In this document: positions 1 to 8,049 of the stretch, in pieces
Position numbering within the stretch: the stretch's first letter is position 1
Layout of the letters: the number at the start of each line of letters is the position of its first letter
Source of the DNA: Klebsiella quasipneumoniae subsp. quasipneumoniae
GTDB lineage: Bacteria; Pseudomonadota; Gammaproteobacteria; Enterobacterales; Enterobacteriaceae
DNA: 64,000 nt
Direction of reading: 5' to 3'
Assembly: GCF_020525925.1 (NCBI RefSeq)
Contig: NZ_CP084876.1
Coordinates: 5,022,001-5,086,000, forward strand
The notes under the pieces: model-generated
Databases searched by the model: none
The model's input: only the letters and a program-made list of their open reading frames with translations
What the model was told of the DNA's origin: nothing
Position numbers and translations under genes: made by a program

Positions 1-699
1 GCCGCCTGGCTGCTGGCGCTGCTGTTTCATATGCCGCCGGAGCTCTCCGCCGGGATGGTGCTGGTGGGCAGCGTCGCCAGCGGGACGGCCTCCAACGTGA
101 TGATCTTTCTGGCCAAAGGGGATGTGGCCCTGTCGGTGACCATCTCCTCGGTCTCCACCCTGGTCGGCGTCATCGCGACGCCGCTGCTGACCCGTCTGTA
201 CGTCGACGCGCACATTCAGGTCGACGTCATGGGGATGTTGCTGAGCATTCTGCAGATTGTGGTCATTCCCATCGCCCTGGGGCTGATTGTCCATCATCTG
301 CTGCCGAAGGTGGTGAAAGCGGTGGAGCCGTTCCTGCCCGCTTTCTCGATGGTGTGCATTTTGGCGATCATCAGCGCGGTGGTGGCGGGTTCCGCGGCCC
401 ATATCGCGTCCGTCGGCCTGGTGGTGATTATCGCAGTGATCCTGCATAACACCATCGGCCTGCTCGGCGGCTACTGGGGCGGACGTCTGTTTGGTTTTGA
501 TGAATCCACCTGCCGTACGCTGGCGATCGAGGTGGGGATGCAGAACTCCGGCCTGGCGGCCGCGCTGGGTAAAATTTACTTCGGCCCGCTGGCGGCGCTG
601 CCGGGAGCCCTGTTCTCCGTCTGGCATAACCTGTCCGGTTCGCTGCTGGCCGGATACTGGTCAGGGAAGCCCATCGCCAAAAAAACCAGCAAGCGCTGA
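1..699 (+). CDS. panS: Bile acid:sodium symporter family transporter, PanS-like (5' truncated by window)
   Basis: The frame is open from base 1, so the true start lies outside the window; 232 codons are visible before the TGA at 697. The visible protein is almost entirely hydrophobic helices with short loops, and carries the glycine/asparagine-rich segments typical of the BASS family ([12 protein letters not shown] near its start, [13 protein letters not shown] near residue 180). Family members are inner-membrane, often sodium-coupled carriers of organic anions. Salmonella PanS, which moves ketopantoate and pantoate, is to my knowledge encoded in this same chromosomal neighbourhood, and the symbol rests on that similarity and location. 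The substrate cannot be read from the sequence. A GC-rich hairpin follows directly. Confidence 0.75.
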   Translation, partial: AAWLLALLFHMPPELSAGMVLVGSVASGTASNVMIFLAKGDVALSVTISSVSTLVGVIATPLLTRLYVDAHIQVDVMGMLLSILQIVVIPIALGLIVHHLLPKVVKAVEPFLPAFSMVCILAIISAVVAGSAAHIASVGLVVIIAVILHNTIGLLGGYWGGRLFGFDESTCRTLAIEVGMQNSGLAAALGKIYFGPLAALPGALFSVWHNLSGSLLAGYWSGKPIAKKTSKR

Positions 700-704
700 G
701 CGTG

Positions 705-732
705 ACACGTCCGGGCGCCGGCCCGGACGTGT
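705..732 (+). terminator. GC-rich hairpin after panS
   Basis: A perfect 12-bp inverted repeat (ACACGTCCGGGC, 4-base loop, GCCCGGACGTGT) begins 6 bases after the panS stop. Only a weak T-rich stretch follows, so termination may be partial or the hairpin may mainly protect the 3' end. Confidence 0.55.
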
Positions 733-815
733 GCCTGCTTTAGTTGCCATACAGGCTATCAGTAAAATATTCATTGCCGTACACTGGGTGCTCTGGTCTG
801 ACTGAGGGCACCACC

Positions 816-1088
816 ATGGCACTCCCCCGTATTACACAAAAAGAGATGACCGAGCGCGAACAGCGCGAATTGAAAACGCTGCTTGACCGCGCGCGCATTG
901 CGCACGGCCGCCCGCTGAGCAATGCGGAAACGAACAGCGTAAAAAAGGAATATATCGATAAGCTGATGGCCCAGCGTGAAGCGGAAGCGAAGAAAGCCCG
1001 CCAGGTGAAAAAACAGCAGGCTTATAAGACAGATAAGGAAGCGACCTTTTCCTGGTCGGCGAATACGCCGACCCGCGGCAGGCGTTAA
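816..1088 (+). CDS. yjbD: YjbD, DUF3811 family small protein
   Basis: A 90-residue, highly charged, predicted-helical protein, the same length as E. coli YjbD, which also lies beside rluF. Starting at ATG 816 gives the family N terminus [21 protein letters not shown] ribosome-binding site lies about 8 bases upstream. The frame is open further upstream to 744, but that extension has no comparable binding site and is not part of the family. Lys/Arg-rich patches ([12 protein letters not shown]) dominate the C-terminal half. No signal peptide or membrane segment is seen. The function is unknown. Its last 4 bases overlap the 3' end of rluF on the opposite strand. Confidence 0.85.
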   Translation: MALPRITQKEMTEREQRELKTLLDRARIAHGRPLSNAETNSVKKEYIDKLMAQREAEAKKARQVKKQQAYKTDKEATFSWSANTPTRGRR

Positions 1089-1960
1089 CGCCCTTTCTTT
1101 TTACGTCCCGGCTGGGTGAAACGTTTGCCGTTGCCAGTCGGGCGGCCCTTATCGTTGCTATTTTCCATCTTCACCACCGGGCGCTTGATGCCGGGGGTCG
1201 CCGCTTTGGCCTTCGGCTTAGCTTTCGGCTTCGCTTCGGAAGAAGAGTTTTCAATCAGCTTGAACAGATCGATCAGCTCGTCATCGGTCAGATCGCGCCA
1301 CTCACCCAGCGGGATCCCCGTCAGGCTGACGTTCATAATCCGCGTACGCTCAAGCTTCGTCACTTCATAGCCAAAGTGCTCGCACATGCGACGGATCTGG
1401 CGATTCAGCCCCTGCACCAGAGTGATGCGGAAAACGAACGGCGCTTCTTTCTTTACCTTACATTTTTTGGTCACGGTCCCGAGAATCGGTACCCCCGCGC
1501 CCATGCCGCGAATGAACTCATCGGTCACCGGCTTATCGACCGTAACCAGATACTCTTTTTCATGGTCGTTGCCGGCGCGCAGGATCTTATTCACCAGGTC
1601 GCCGTGATTGGTGAGGAAGATCAGCCCCTGGGAGTCTTTATCCAGACGGCCGATAGGGAAGATACGCTTGCTGTGGTTGACGAAATCGACAATGTTGTCG
1701 CGCTCGCCGTCTTCCGTGGTGCTCACAATGCCGACCGGCTTATTCAGCGCAATCAGCACCAGATCATCCGCTTCGCGCGGCTCAATCAACCGTCCGTTAA
1801 CTTTGACCAGGTCGCCAGGCTTCACCTGATCGCCAATTGTGGCGCGCTTGCCATTGATAAAGACGTTGCCTTGTTCAATAAAGCGGTCCGCTTCGCGACG
1901 CGAGCAGATGCCGCTTTCACTGATGTATTTGTTTAATCGGGTTGATGAGTCGGGCAGCAT
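1085..1960 (-). CDS. rluF: 23S rRNA pseudouridine(2604) synthase RluF
   Basis: A 291-residue cytoplasmic pseudouridine synthase of the RsuA/RluB/E/F family. An S4 RNA-binding domain occupies about residues 7-65 ([20 protein letters not shown]). The catalytic domain carries the [10 protein letters not shown] motif with the catalytic Asp at 107. In E. coli RluF modifies U2604 of 23S rRNA and can also act on tRNA-Tyr. The C-terminal tail (about 245-291) is rich in Lys, Pro and Ala, as in orthologues. ATG 1960 has a strong AGGAGA ribosome-binding site. The gene converges on yjbD with a 4-base overlap and diverges from sorC. Confidence 0.93.
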   Translation of the reverse strand: MLPDSSTRLNKYISESGICSRREADRFIEQGNVFINGKRATIGDQVKPGDLVKVNGRLIEPREADDLVLIALNKPVGIVSTTEDGERDNIVDFVNHSKRIFPIGRLDKDSQGLIFLTNHGDLVNKILRAGNDHEKEYLVTVDKPVTDEFIRGMGAGVPILGTVTKKCKVKKEAPFVFRITLVQGLNRQIRRMCEHFGYEVTKLERTRIMNVSLTGIPLGEWRDLTDDELIDLFKLIENSSSEAKPKAKPKAKAATPGIKRPVVKMENSNDKGRPTGNGKRFTQPGRKKKGR

Positions 1961-2135
1961 AGATTCTCCTGTAAAAGCGAAATATACCCTACCTTGCGGG
2001 CGAGAAAAAAGATGTGCCTTTGCGCCCTCCGGCGCAAGGTGTGATCGACTACGCCTTTTTTCACAAAAGTGTCTCGCTCAACGCCTGGCAACTTTGCATG
2101 CTTAAATATCACAGAATCAGCGATTTAGCGTGCAA

Positions 2136-2180
2136 TGCACAAAGGTGCCAACAACCAGCTATTGATAACGCAAATGTGCA
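2136..2180 (+). promoter_or_regulatory. Two SorC operator-like sites upstream of sorC
   Basis: TGCACAAAGGTGCC (2136-2149) and AACGCAAATGTGCA (2167-2180) are imperfect copies of the palindrome TGCACAAATGTGCA, which occurs intact at 2279-2292. Their centres are 31 bp apart, about three helical turns, which would suit an oligomeric regulator bound on one face. SorC is known to act as an L-sorbose-responsive regulator of this operon. Assigning these repeats to SorC is an inference from repetition and position. Confidence 0.6.
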
Positions 2181-2278
2181 AGATTATTCGCCAGATTAGG
2201 GTGATGAAATAAAAGAAAATCGCTTTAAACGGTGGCTCTAATAGGGTTATATCAGATCAACAGCACAAACCCGCGATT

Positions 2279-2292
2279 TGCACAAATGTGCA
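2279..2292 (+). promoter_or_regulatory. Third SorC operator-like palindrome, abutting the sorC ribosome-binding site
   Basis: TGCACAAATGTGCA is nearly symmetric, with TGCACA/TGTGCA arms. Its last base is the first base of the AGGAG sequence of sorC. It is the best copy of the three-site set. Binding here could block transcription or elongation into the operon (inference). Confidence 0.6.
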
Positions 2293-2303
2293 GGAGCCTG
2301 CAG

Positions 2304-3257
2304 ATGACCATGGAAAACAGCGATGATATCCGGTTGATTGTCAAAATCGCCCAGCTCTATTACGAGCAGGATATGACTCAGGCGCAAATTGCTCGCGAGC
2401 TGGGGATCTATCGCACCACCATCAGTCGCCTGCTGAAGCGCGGCCGCGAGCAGGGCATTGTTACCATCGCCATCAACTATGACTACAATGAAAACCTGTG
2501 GCTCGAGCAACAGCTCAAGCAAAAATTTGGCCTGAAAGAGGCGGTGGTTGCCAGTAGCGATGGGCTGCTGGAAGAAGAACAGCTGAGTGCGATGGGCCAG
2601 CATGGCGCCCTGCTTGTCGACCGATTGCTGGAGCCAGGCGATATCATCGGTTTTTCATGGGGCCGCGCCGTGCGTTCGCTGGTGGAGAACCTGCCGCAGG
2701 CCAGCCAGTCACGCCAGGTGATCTGTGTCCCCATCATCGGTGGTCCTTCCGGTAAACTGGAGAGCCGCTACCATGTGAACACTTTAACCTACGGCGCGGC
2801 AGCCAGGCTGAAAGCGGAATCCCACCTTGCCGATTTTCCAGCCCTGCTGGATAACCCGCTGATCCGCAACGGCATCATGCAGTCCCAGCATTTTAAAACC
2901 ATCTCATCCTACTGGGACAGCCTGGATGTGGCGCTGGTGGGTATTGGTTCACCGGCCATTCGCGACGGCGCAAACTGGCATGCCTTCTACGGCAGCGAAG
3001 AGAGCGACGATCTCAACGCCCGCCACGTCGCCGGGGATATCTGCTCGCGTTTCTACGATATTAACGGCGGGTTAGTCGATACCAATATGAGCGAAAAAAC
3101 CCTGTCGATCGAAATGGCGAAGCTGCGCCAGGCTCGCTATTCCATCGGCATCGCCATGGGTGAAGAGAAATACTCTGGCATTCTTGGCGCATTGCACGGA
3201 CGCTATATTAATTGTCTGGTGACAAACAGAGAAACGGCTGAGTTATTACTGAAATAA
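2304..3257 (+). CDS. sorC: Sorbose operon transcriptional regulator SorC
   Basis: DNA-binding regulator of the SorC family, founded on the Klebsiella protein; it senses sorbose phosphate and controls the sor operon. A helix-turn-helix lies at about residues 20-52 (DMTQAQIARELGIYRTTISR). The rest is the NagB/RpiA-like sugar-binding fold (GFSWGRAVRSL, VPIIGGPSGKL). AGGAG at 2292-2296 is 7 bases before ATG 2304, giving 317 residues. ATG 2310, two codons later, gives the 315-residue form I recall for the studied protein, so either start is possible. An upstream extension to 2232 would run through the operator and is rejected. sorD follows after 70 bases holding a small hairpin. Confidence 0.93.
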   Translation: MTMENSDDIRLIVKIAQLYYEQDMTQAQIARELGIYRTTISRLLKRGREQGIVTIAINYDYNENLWLEQQLKQKFGLKEAVVASSDGLLEEEQLSAMGQHGALLVDRLLEPGDIIGFSWGRAVRSLVENLPQASQSRQVICVPIIGGPSGKLESRYHVNTLTYGAAARLKAESHLADFPALLDNPLIRNGIMQSQHFKTISSYWDSLDVALVGIGSPAIRDGANWHAFYGSEESDDLNARHVAGDICSRFYDINGGLVDTNMSEKTLSIEMAKLRQARYSIGIAMGEEKYSGILGALHGRYINCLVTNRETAELLLK

Positions 3258-3276
3258 CACACAGGATATGATTTCA

Positions 3277-3292
3277 CGCAGCACCCGCTGCG
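3277..3292 (+). other. Hairpin between sorC and sorD
   Basis: CGCAGC and GCTGCG arms (6 bp, 4-base loop) lie 19 bases after the sorC stop, with no T-run. This may be a processing or stability element separating regulator and enzyme messages. Confidence 0.4.
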
Positions 3293-3327
3293 GGGGATCC
3301 CTTTATCTAAAGAAATGGGAGTAAATA

Positions 3328-4131
3328 ATGAATACATGGTTAAATTTAAAAGATAACGTCATTATCGTGACCGGCGGCGCCTCGGGAATTGGGCTGGCCA
3401 TTGTCGATGAATTATTATCACAAGGTGCTCATGTCCAGATGATTGATATTCATGGCGGCGATCGTCATCACAATGGCGATAATTATCACTTCTGGCCGAC
3501 GGATATTTCCAGCGCGACAGAGGTGCAACAGACTATCGATGCCATTATTCAGCGCTGGTCGCGAATTGATGGTTTGGTCAATAACGCCGGCGTGAATTTC
3601 CCGCGTTTATTAGTCGACGAAAAAGCACCGGCCGGCCGCTATGAATTAAACGAAGCCGCTTTTGAAAAAATGGTCAATATCAACCAGAAAGGGGTGTTTT
3701 TCATGTCGCAGGCGGTGGCGCGTCAAATGATCAAACAGCGCGCCGGTGTGATTGTCAATGTCTCTTCGGAGAGCGGCCTGGAAGGCTCTGAAGGTCAAAG
3801 CTGCTACGCCGCGACCAAGGCCGCGCTCAACAGCTTTACCCGCTCCTGGTCCAAAGAATTGGGTAAATATGGGATCCGCGTGGTCGGCGTTGCGCCGGGG
3901 ATCCTCGAAAAAACCGGCCTGCGGACACCGGAATATGAAGAGGCGCTGGCCTGGACGCGCAATATCACCGTCGAGCAACTTCGCGAGGGATATACCAAAA
4001 ACGCCATTCCCATCGGGCGGGCAGGAAAGCTCTCGGAAGTGGCTGATTTTGTTTGCTATCTCTTGTCAGCGCGCGCCAGCTACATCACCGGAGTCACCAC
4101 TAACATTGCCGGCGGAAAAACGCGCGGTTAA
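3328..4131 (+). CDS. sorD: Sorbitol-6-phosphate 2-dehydrogenase SorD
   Basis: A 267-residue short-chain dehydrogenase/reductase. In the sorbose pathway it oxidises D-glucitol-6-phosphate to fructose-6-phosphate with NAD, feeding glycolysis. Visible motifs are TGGASGIG at 15-22 (dinucleotide binding), NNAG at 85-88, Ser146/Ser147 and the catalytic YAATK with Tyr160 and Lys164. GGGAG precedes ATG 3328 by 7 bases. It is the second gene of sorCDFBAME, and sorF starts 9 bases after its stop behind AAGGAGG. The substrate assignment comes from the operon, since SDR sequence alone would not fix it. Confidence 0.92.
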   Translation: MNTWLNLKDNVIIVTGGASGIGLAIVDELLSQGAHVQMIDIHGGDRHHNGDNYHFWPTDISSATEVQQTIDAIIQRWSRIDGLVNNAGVNFPRLLVDEKAPAGRYELNEAAFEKMVNINQKGVFFMSQAVARQMIKQRAGVIVNVSSESGLEGSEGQSCYAATKAALNSFTRSWSKELGKYGIRVVGVAPGILEKTGLRTPEYEEALAWTRNITVEQLREGYTKNAIPIGRAGKLSEVADFVCYLLSARASYITGVTTNIAGGKTRG

Positions 4132-4140
4132 GGAGGCAGT

Positions 4141-4548
4141 ATGGTTCACGCTATCTTCTGCGCCCACGGCCAGCTGGCCGGGGCCATGCTTGATTCGGTA
4201 CGCATGGTCTACGGCGAGGTTAACGTCAGCGCCGTCGCGTTTGTCCCCGGCGAAAACGCGGCGGATATCGCCATTAACCTGGAAAAGTTAGTAAGCGCCC
4301 ACACCAATGGGGAGTGGGTAATCGCGGTAGATTTGCAGTGCGGAAGCCCATGGAATGCCGCAGCCGGGCTGGCAATGCGTCACCCGCAGATCCGGGTGAT
4401 TAGCGGCCTGTCGCTACCGCTGGCGCTCGAGCTGGTGGATAACCAGCATACCCTGAGCGCCGATGACTTATGCCAGCATCTGCAGGCCATCGCCAGTCAG
4501 TGCTGTGTGGTCTGGCAGCAGCCAGAAACCGTTGAGGAGGAGTTCTGA
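4141..4548 (+). CDS. sorF: Sorbose-specific PTS enzyme IIA, SorF
   Basis: A 135-residue cytoplasmic EIIA of the mannose/fructose/sorbose family. The N terminus MVHAIFCAHGQLAGAM places the phosphorylated histidine at His9, equivalent to His10 of E. coli ManX. It accepts phosphate from HPr and passes it to SorB. IIA and IIB are separate proteins here, unlike E. coli ManX where they are fused. A strong GAGGAGG site at its 3' end serves sorB, and the stop TGA overlaps the sorB ATG by one base, consistent with translational coupling. Confidence 0.93.
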   Translation: MVHAIFCAHGQLAGAMLDSVRMVYGEVNVSAVAFVPGENAADIAINLEKLVSAHTNGEWVIAVDLQCGSPWNAAAGLAMRHPQIRVISGLSLPLALELVDNQHTLSADDLCQHLQAIASQCCVVWQQPETVEEEF

Positions 4549-5042
4549 TGCAAATTACCCTCGCCCGTATTGATGACCGACTGATTCATGGCCAGGTTAC
4601 CACCGTGTGGTCAAAAGTCGCCAACGCCCAGCGGATAATTATCTGCAATGACGATGTATTTAACGATGAGGTTCGCCGGACCCTGTTGCGCCAGGCGGCT
4701 CCGCCAGGCATGAAGGTAAACGTTGTCAGTCTGGAAAAAGCGGTTGCGGTCTATCATAACCCGCAATATCAGGACGAGACCGTCTTTTATTTATTTACCA
4801 ATCCACACGATGTTTTAATGATGGTGCGCCAGGGCGTGCAGATCGCCACGTTAAATATTGGTGGCATGGCCTGGCGACCCGGGAAAAAACAGCTAACCAA
4901 AGCCGTTTCTTTGGATCCGCAGGATATTCAGGCATTCCGTGAACTCGATAAACTGGGCGTAAAACTCGATTTACGCGTGGTCGCATCAGATCCGTCAGTC
5001 AATATTCTCGACAAAATTAACGAAACAGCTTTCTGCGAATAA
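4548..5042 (+). CDS. sorB: Sorbose-specific PTS enzyme IIB, SorB
   Basis: A 164-residue EIIB of the mannose/fructose/sorbose family. The phosphorylation site is His14 in the family signature ARIDDRLIHGQV; mannose-family IIB domains use His where most PTS IIB domains use Cys. It transfers phosphate from SorF to L-sorbose during transport through SorA and SorM, yielding sorbose-1-phosphate. It starts on the ATG that overlaps the sorF stop. The 65 bases before sorA hold an imperfect repeat (GCCTG...CAGGC) but no obvious promoter. Confidence 0.93.
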   Translation: MQITLARIDDRLIHGQVTTVWSKVANAQRIIICNDDVFNDEVRRTLLRQAAPPGMKVNVVSLEKAVAVYHNPQYQDETVFYLFTNPHDVLMMVRQGVQIATLNIGGMAWRPGKKQLTKAVSLDPQDIQAFRELDKLGVKLDLRVVASDPSVNILDKINETAFCE

Positions 5043-5107
5043 AAAATAGCGCCTGTTGTGATATGCCGTAGCAGGCAGGATGACTCACACCTTAAAGGTC
5101 ATAAATT

Positions 5108-5908
5108 ATGGAAATTAGTACTCTACAGATAATAGCCATATTTATTTTTTCCTGTATTGCCGGAATGGGCAGCGTGCTGGATGAATTTCAGACCCATCGG
5201 CCCCTTATCGCCTGTACCGTGATTGGCCTCATCCTGGGTGATTTAAAAACCGGGGTTATGCTCGGCGGTACGCTGGAGCTGATCGCCCTCGGCTGGATGA
5301 ACGTGGGGGCAGCGCAGTCGCCAGATTCGGCGCTGGCCAGCATTATCTCCGCCATTCTGGTGATTGTGGGCCACCAGAGCATTGCCACCGGTATCGCCAT
5401 TGCTCTGCCGGTGGCCGCCGCCGGGCAGGTGCTGACCGTTTTCGCCCGTACCATTACCGTGGTGTTCCAGCACGCCGCGGACAAAGCGGCCGAGGAGGCG
5501 CGCTTTCGCACAATCGACCTGCTGCATGTCTCCGCACTGGGGGTGCAGGCACTACGCGTGGCAATCCCGGCGCTGGTGGTCTCGCTGTTCGTTAGCGCGG
5601 ATATGGTCAGCAGTATGCTCAGCGCGATCCCGGAATTCGTCACCCGCGGCCTGCAGATTGCCGGTGGTTTCATTGTCGTCGTGGGCTACGCGATGGTGCT
5701 GCGAATGATGGGTGTGAAGTACCTGATGCCCTTCTTTTTCCTCGGTTTTCTCGCCGGGGGTTATCTCGACTTCAGTCTGCTGGCCTTCGGCGGCGTGGGC
5801 GTCATCATCGCGCTGATCTACATCCAGCTCAATCCACAGTGGCGTAAGGCTGAACCCGCCGCCTCCACTGCCCCCTCTGCCCCCGCCCTTGACCAGCTTG
5901 ACGACTAA
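5108..5908 (+). CDS. sorA: Sorbose PTS permease enzyme IIC, SorA
   Basis: A 266-residue inner-membrane protein, EIIC of the mannose/sorbose family. Hydrophobic segments run through most of its length, starting with IIAIFIFSCIAGMGSVLDEF. Conserved family features include GGTLELIALGWMNVGAAQSPD near residues 55-75. The tail after about residue 245 is a short hydrophilic Ala/Pro-rich stretch. With SorM it forms the channel that carries L-sorbose. Its TAA overlaps an ATG at 5908, but SorM probably starts at 5920. Confidence 0.93.
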   Translation: MEISTLQIIAIFIFSCIAGMGSVLDEFQTHRPLIACTVIGLILGDLKTGVMLGGTLELIALGWMNVGAAQSPDSALASIISAILVIVGHQSIATGIAIALPVAAAGQVLTVFARTITVVFQHAADKAAEEARFRTIDLLHVSALGVQALRVAIPALVVSLFVSADMVSSMLSAIPEFVTRGLQIAGGFIVVVGYAMVLRMMGVKYLMPFFFLGFLAGGYLDFSLLAFGGVGVIIALIYIQLNPQWRKAEPAASTAPSAPALDQLDD

Positions 5909-5919
5909 TGGAGCCGAAA

Positions 5920-6744
5920 ATGGAACAGAAAAAAATCACGCAAGGCGACCTGGTGAGCATGTTTCTCCGCTCCAACCTCCAGCAGGCCTCCTTTAACTTC
6001 GAACGTATTCATGGCCTGGGATTTTGCTACGACATGATCCCGGCGATCAAACGCCTGTATCCGCTCAAAGCCGATCAGGTCGCGGCGCTGAAGCGTCATC
6101 TGGTGTTCTTTAATACCACGCCGGCGGTGTGTGGCCCGGTGATCGGCGTCACCGCCGCCATGGAGGAGGCCCGGGCTAACGGCGCGGCCATTGACGATGG
6201 CGCTATCAACGGCATCAAAGTGGGTCTGATGGGCCCGCTGGCCGGCGTCGGCGACCCGCTGGTCTGGGGCACGCTGCGGCCGATTACCGCGGCCCTTGGC
6301 GCCTCGCTGGCCCTCTCCGGCAATATTCTGGGACCTTTGTTATTTTTCTTTATTTTCAATGCAGTGCGGCTGGCAATGAAGTGGTACGGCCTGCAACTGG
6401 GCTTCCGTAAAGGGGTCAATATCGTCAGCGATATGGGCGGTAACCTGCTGCAGAAGCTGACCGAAGGCGCCTCCATTCTCGGCCTGTTTGTCATGGGGGT
6501 GCTGGTGACCAAATGGACCACCATCAATGTGCCGCTGGTGGTGTCCCAAACGCCCGGTGCAGACGGCGCCACCGTCACGATGACCGTCCAGAACATCCTC
6601 GATCAGCTCTGCCCCGGCCTGCTGGCGCTGGGCCTGACGCTACTGATGGTGCGTCTGCTGAACAAGAAAGTGAATCCGGTCTGGCTGATTTTCGCCCTTT
6701 TCGGCTTAGGCATTATCGGCAACGCCCTCGGCTTTCTGTCCTGA
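5920..6744 (+). CDS. sorM: Sorbose PTS permease enzyme IID, SorM
   Basis: A 274-residue EIID component, found only in mannose-family PTS. The N-terminal half is amphipathic and cytoplasmic (QQASFNFERIHGLGFCYDMIP); the C-terminal half has membrane segments (SILGLFVMGVLVTKW and LIFALFGLGIIGNALGFL at the end). GGAG at 5910-5913 lies 6 bases before ATG 5920. The in-frame ATG at 5908 has no binding site, so 5920 is preferred. It pairs with SorA. The 72 bases to sorE contain a strong GC hairpin. Confidence 0.92.
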   Translation: MEQKKITQGDLVSMFLRSNLQQASFNFERIHGLGFCYDMIPAIKRLYPLKADQVAALKRHLVFFNTTPAVCGPVIGVTAAMEEARANGAAIDDGAINGIKVGLMGPLAGVGDPLVWGTLRPITAALGASLALSGNILGPLLFFFIFNAVRLAMKWYGLQLGFRKGVNIVSDMGGNLLQKLTEGASILGLFVMGVLVTKWTTINVPLVVSQTPGADGATVTMTVQNILDQLCPGLLALGLTLLMVRLLNKKVNPVWLIFALFGLGIIGNALGFLS

Positions 6745-6752
6745 TTATTCCG

Positions 6753-6769
6753 CCCCGGCGATGCCGGGG
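6753..6769 (+). other. GC-rich hairpin between sorM and sorE
   Basis: CCCCGGC, 3-base loop, GCCGGGG begins 8 bases after the sorM stop. It has no T-run, so it is more likely an mRNA-stability or processing element that sets the PTS-to-reductase ratio than a full terminator (inference). Confidence 0.5.
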
Positions 6770-6816
6770 TGACGTCAACAACATAGCCCCGAAAGATGAA
6801 GGGGATGAGGTGGTTT

Positions 6817-8049
6817 ATGCAAACAACAACGGCTCTGCGCCTGTATGGCAAACGTGACCTGCGCCTGGAAACCTTTACCCTCCCGGCGATGCAGGACGAT
6901 GAGATCCTCGCCCGGGTGGTCACTGACAGCCTGTGCCTTTCTTCATGGAAAGAGGCCAATCAGGGTGCCGATCATAAAAAGGTGCCTGATGATGTGGCCA
7001 CCAGGCCTATTATTATCGGCCATGAATTCTGCGGCGAAATCCTTGCCGTCGGTAAAAAGTGGCAGCATAAGTTTCAGCCGGGGCAGCGCTACGTGATCCA
7101 GGCCAACCTGCAGTTGCCCGACCGACCCGACTGCCCCGGCTACTCATTCCCATGGATCGGTGGCGAAGCCACGCATGTGGTGATCCCCAATGAGGTGATG
7201 GCGCAGGATTGCCTGCTCACCTGGGAGGGGGATACCTGGTTTGAAGGATCGCTGGTGGAGCCGCTCTCCTGCGTCATTGGCGCCTTCAACGCCAACTATC
7301 ATCTGCAGGAGGGGAGTTACAACCACATGATGGGGATCCGTCCTCAGGGACGCACCCTGATCCTGGGCGGGACGGGGCCGATGGGGCTGCTGGCCATCGA
7401 CTATGCGCTGCACGGCCCCATCAATCCTTCACTACTGGTAGTGACCGATACCAATAAGCCGAAGCTCAGCTACGCCCGCCGTCATTACCCCTCTGAGCCG
7501 CAGACGCTGATCCACTACCTCGACGGCCATGAGGCCAGTCGCGATACGCTGCTGGCGCTCAGCGGCGGCCATGGCTTCGACGATATCTTCGTGTTTGTGC
7601 CAAACGAACAGCTGATCACCCTGGCCTCCTCGTTGCTGGCCCCGGACGGCTGCCTGAATTTCTTTGCTGGCCCCCAGGATAAGCAATTCAGCGCCCCGAT
7701 CAACTTCTACGACGTGCACTACGCCTTTACCCACTACGTCGGCACCTCCGGCGGTAATACTGACGATATGCGCGCCGCGGTGGCGCTGATGCAGGCGAAA
7801 AAGGTCCAGACGGCGAAAGTGGTCACCCATATTCTCGGCCTGAACGCTGCGGGCGAAACCACCCTCGATCTGCCTGCCATCGGCGGGGGAAAAAAGCTGG
7901 TGTATACCGGAAAAGCCTTCCCGCTCACGCCGCTGGGCGAGATCGCCGATCCCGAACTGGCAGCGATTGTGGCGCGTCACCATGGGATCTGGTCCCAGGA
8001 GGCTGAAGCGTATCTGCTGGCCCACGCGGAGGATATTATGCATGATTAA
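6817..8049 (+). CDS. sorE: L-sorbose-1-phosphate reductase SorE
   Basis: A 410-residue zinc-type medium-chain dehydrogenase/reductase that reduces L-sorbose-1-phosphate to D-glucitol-6-phosphate, the substrate of SorD. Cys40, GHE at 68-70 (His69, Glu70) and VEPLSC near residue 148 fit the zinc and catalytic positions of the family. LILGGTGPMGLLAIDYA is the cofactor-binding turn. GAGG at 6807-6810 precedes ATG 6817 by 6 bases; an earlier ATG at 6796 is less well placed and would add seven residues. The C terminus overlaps the next gene by 8 bases, so the two are probably translated together. Confidence 0.92.
   Translation: MQTTTALRLYGKRDLRLETFTLPAMQDDEILARVVTDSLCLSSWKEANQGADHKKVPDDVATRPIIIGHEFCGEILAVGKKWQHKFQPGQRYVIQANLQLPDRPDCPGYSFPWIGGEATHVVIPNEVMAQDCLLTWEGDTWFEGSLVEPLSCVIGAFNANYHLQEGSYNHMMGIRPQGRTLILGGTGPMGLLAIDYALHGPINPSLLVVTDTNKPKLSYARRHYPSEPQTLIHYLDGHEASRDTLLALSGGHGFDDIFVFVPNEQLITLASSLLAPDGCLNFFAGPQDKQFSAPINFYDVHYAFTHYVGTSGGNTDDMRAAVALMQAKKVQTAKVVTHILGLNAAGETTLDLPAIGGGKKLVYTGKAFPLTPLGEIADPELAAIVARHHGIWSQEAEAYLLAHAEDIMHD

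Larger units (their letters stand above)
1961..2303. other. Divergent rluF/sorC regulatory region
   Basis: A 343-base AT-rich gap with no supported gene. It must hold the rluF promoter on the minus strand and the sorC promoter on the plus strand. The half nearer sorC contains three related palindromes of the form TGCACAAATGTGCA (listed separately). A possible -35 element TTGATA at 2162-2167 lies just upstream of, and touches, the second of them; no convincing -10 was fixed. Confidence 0.6.
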
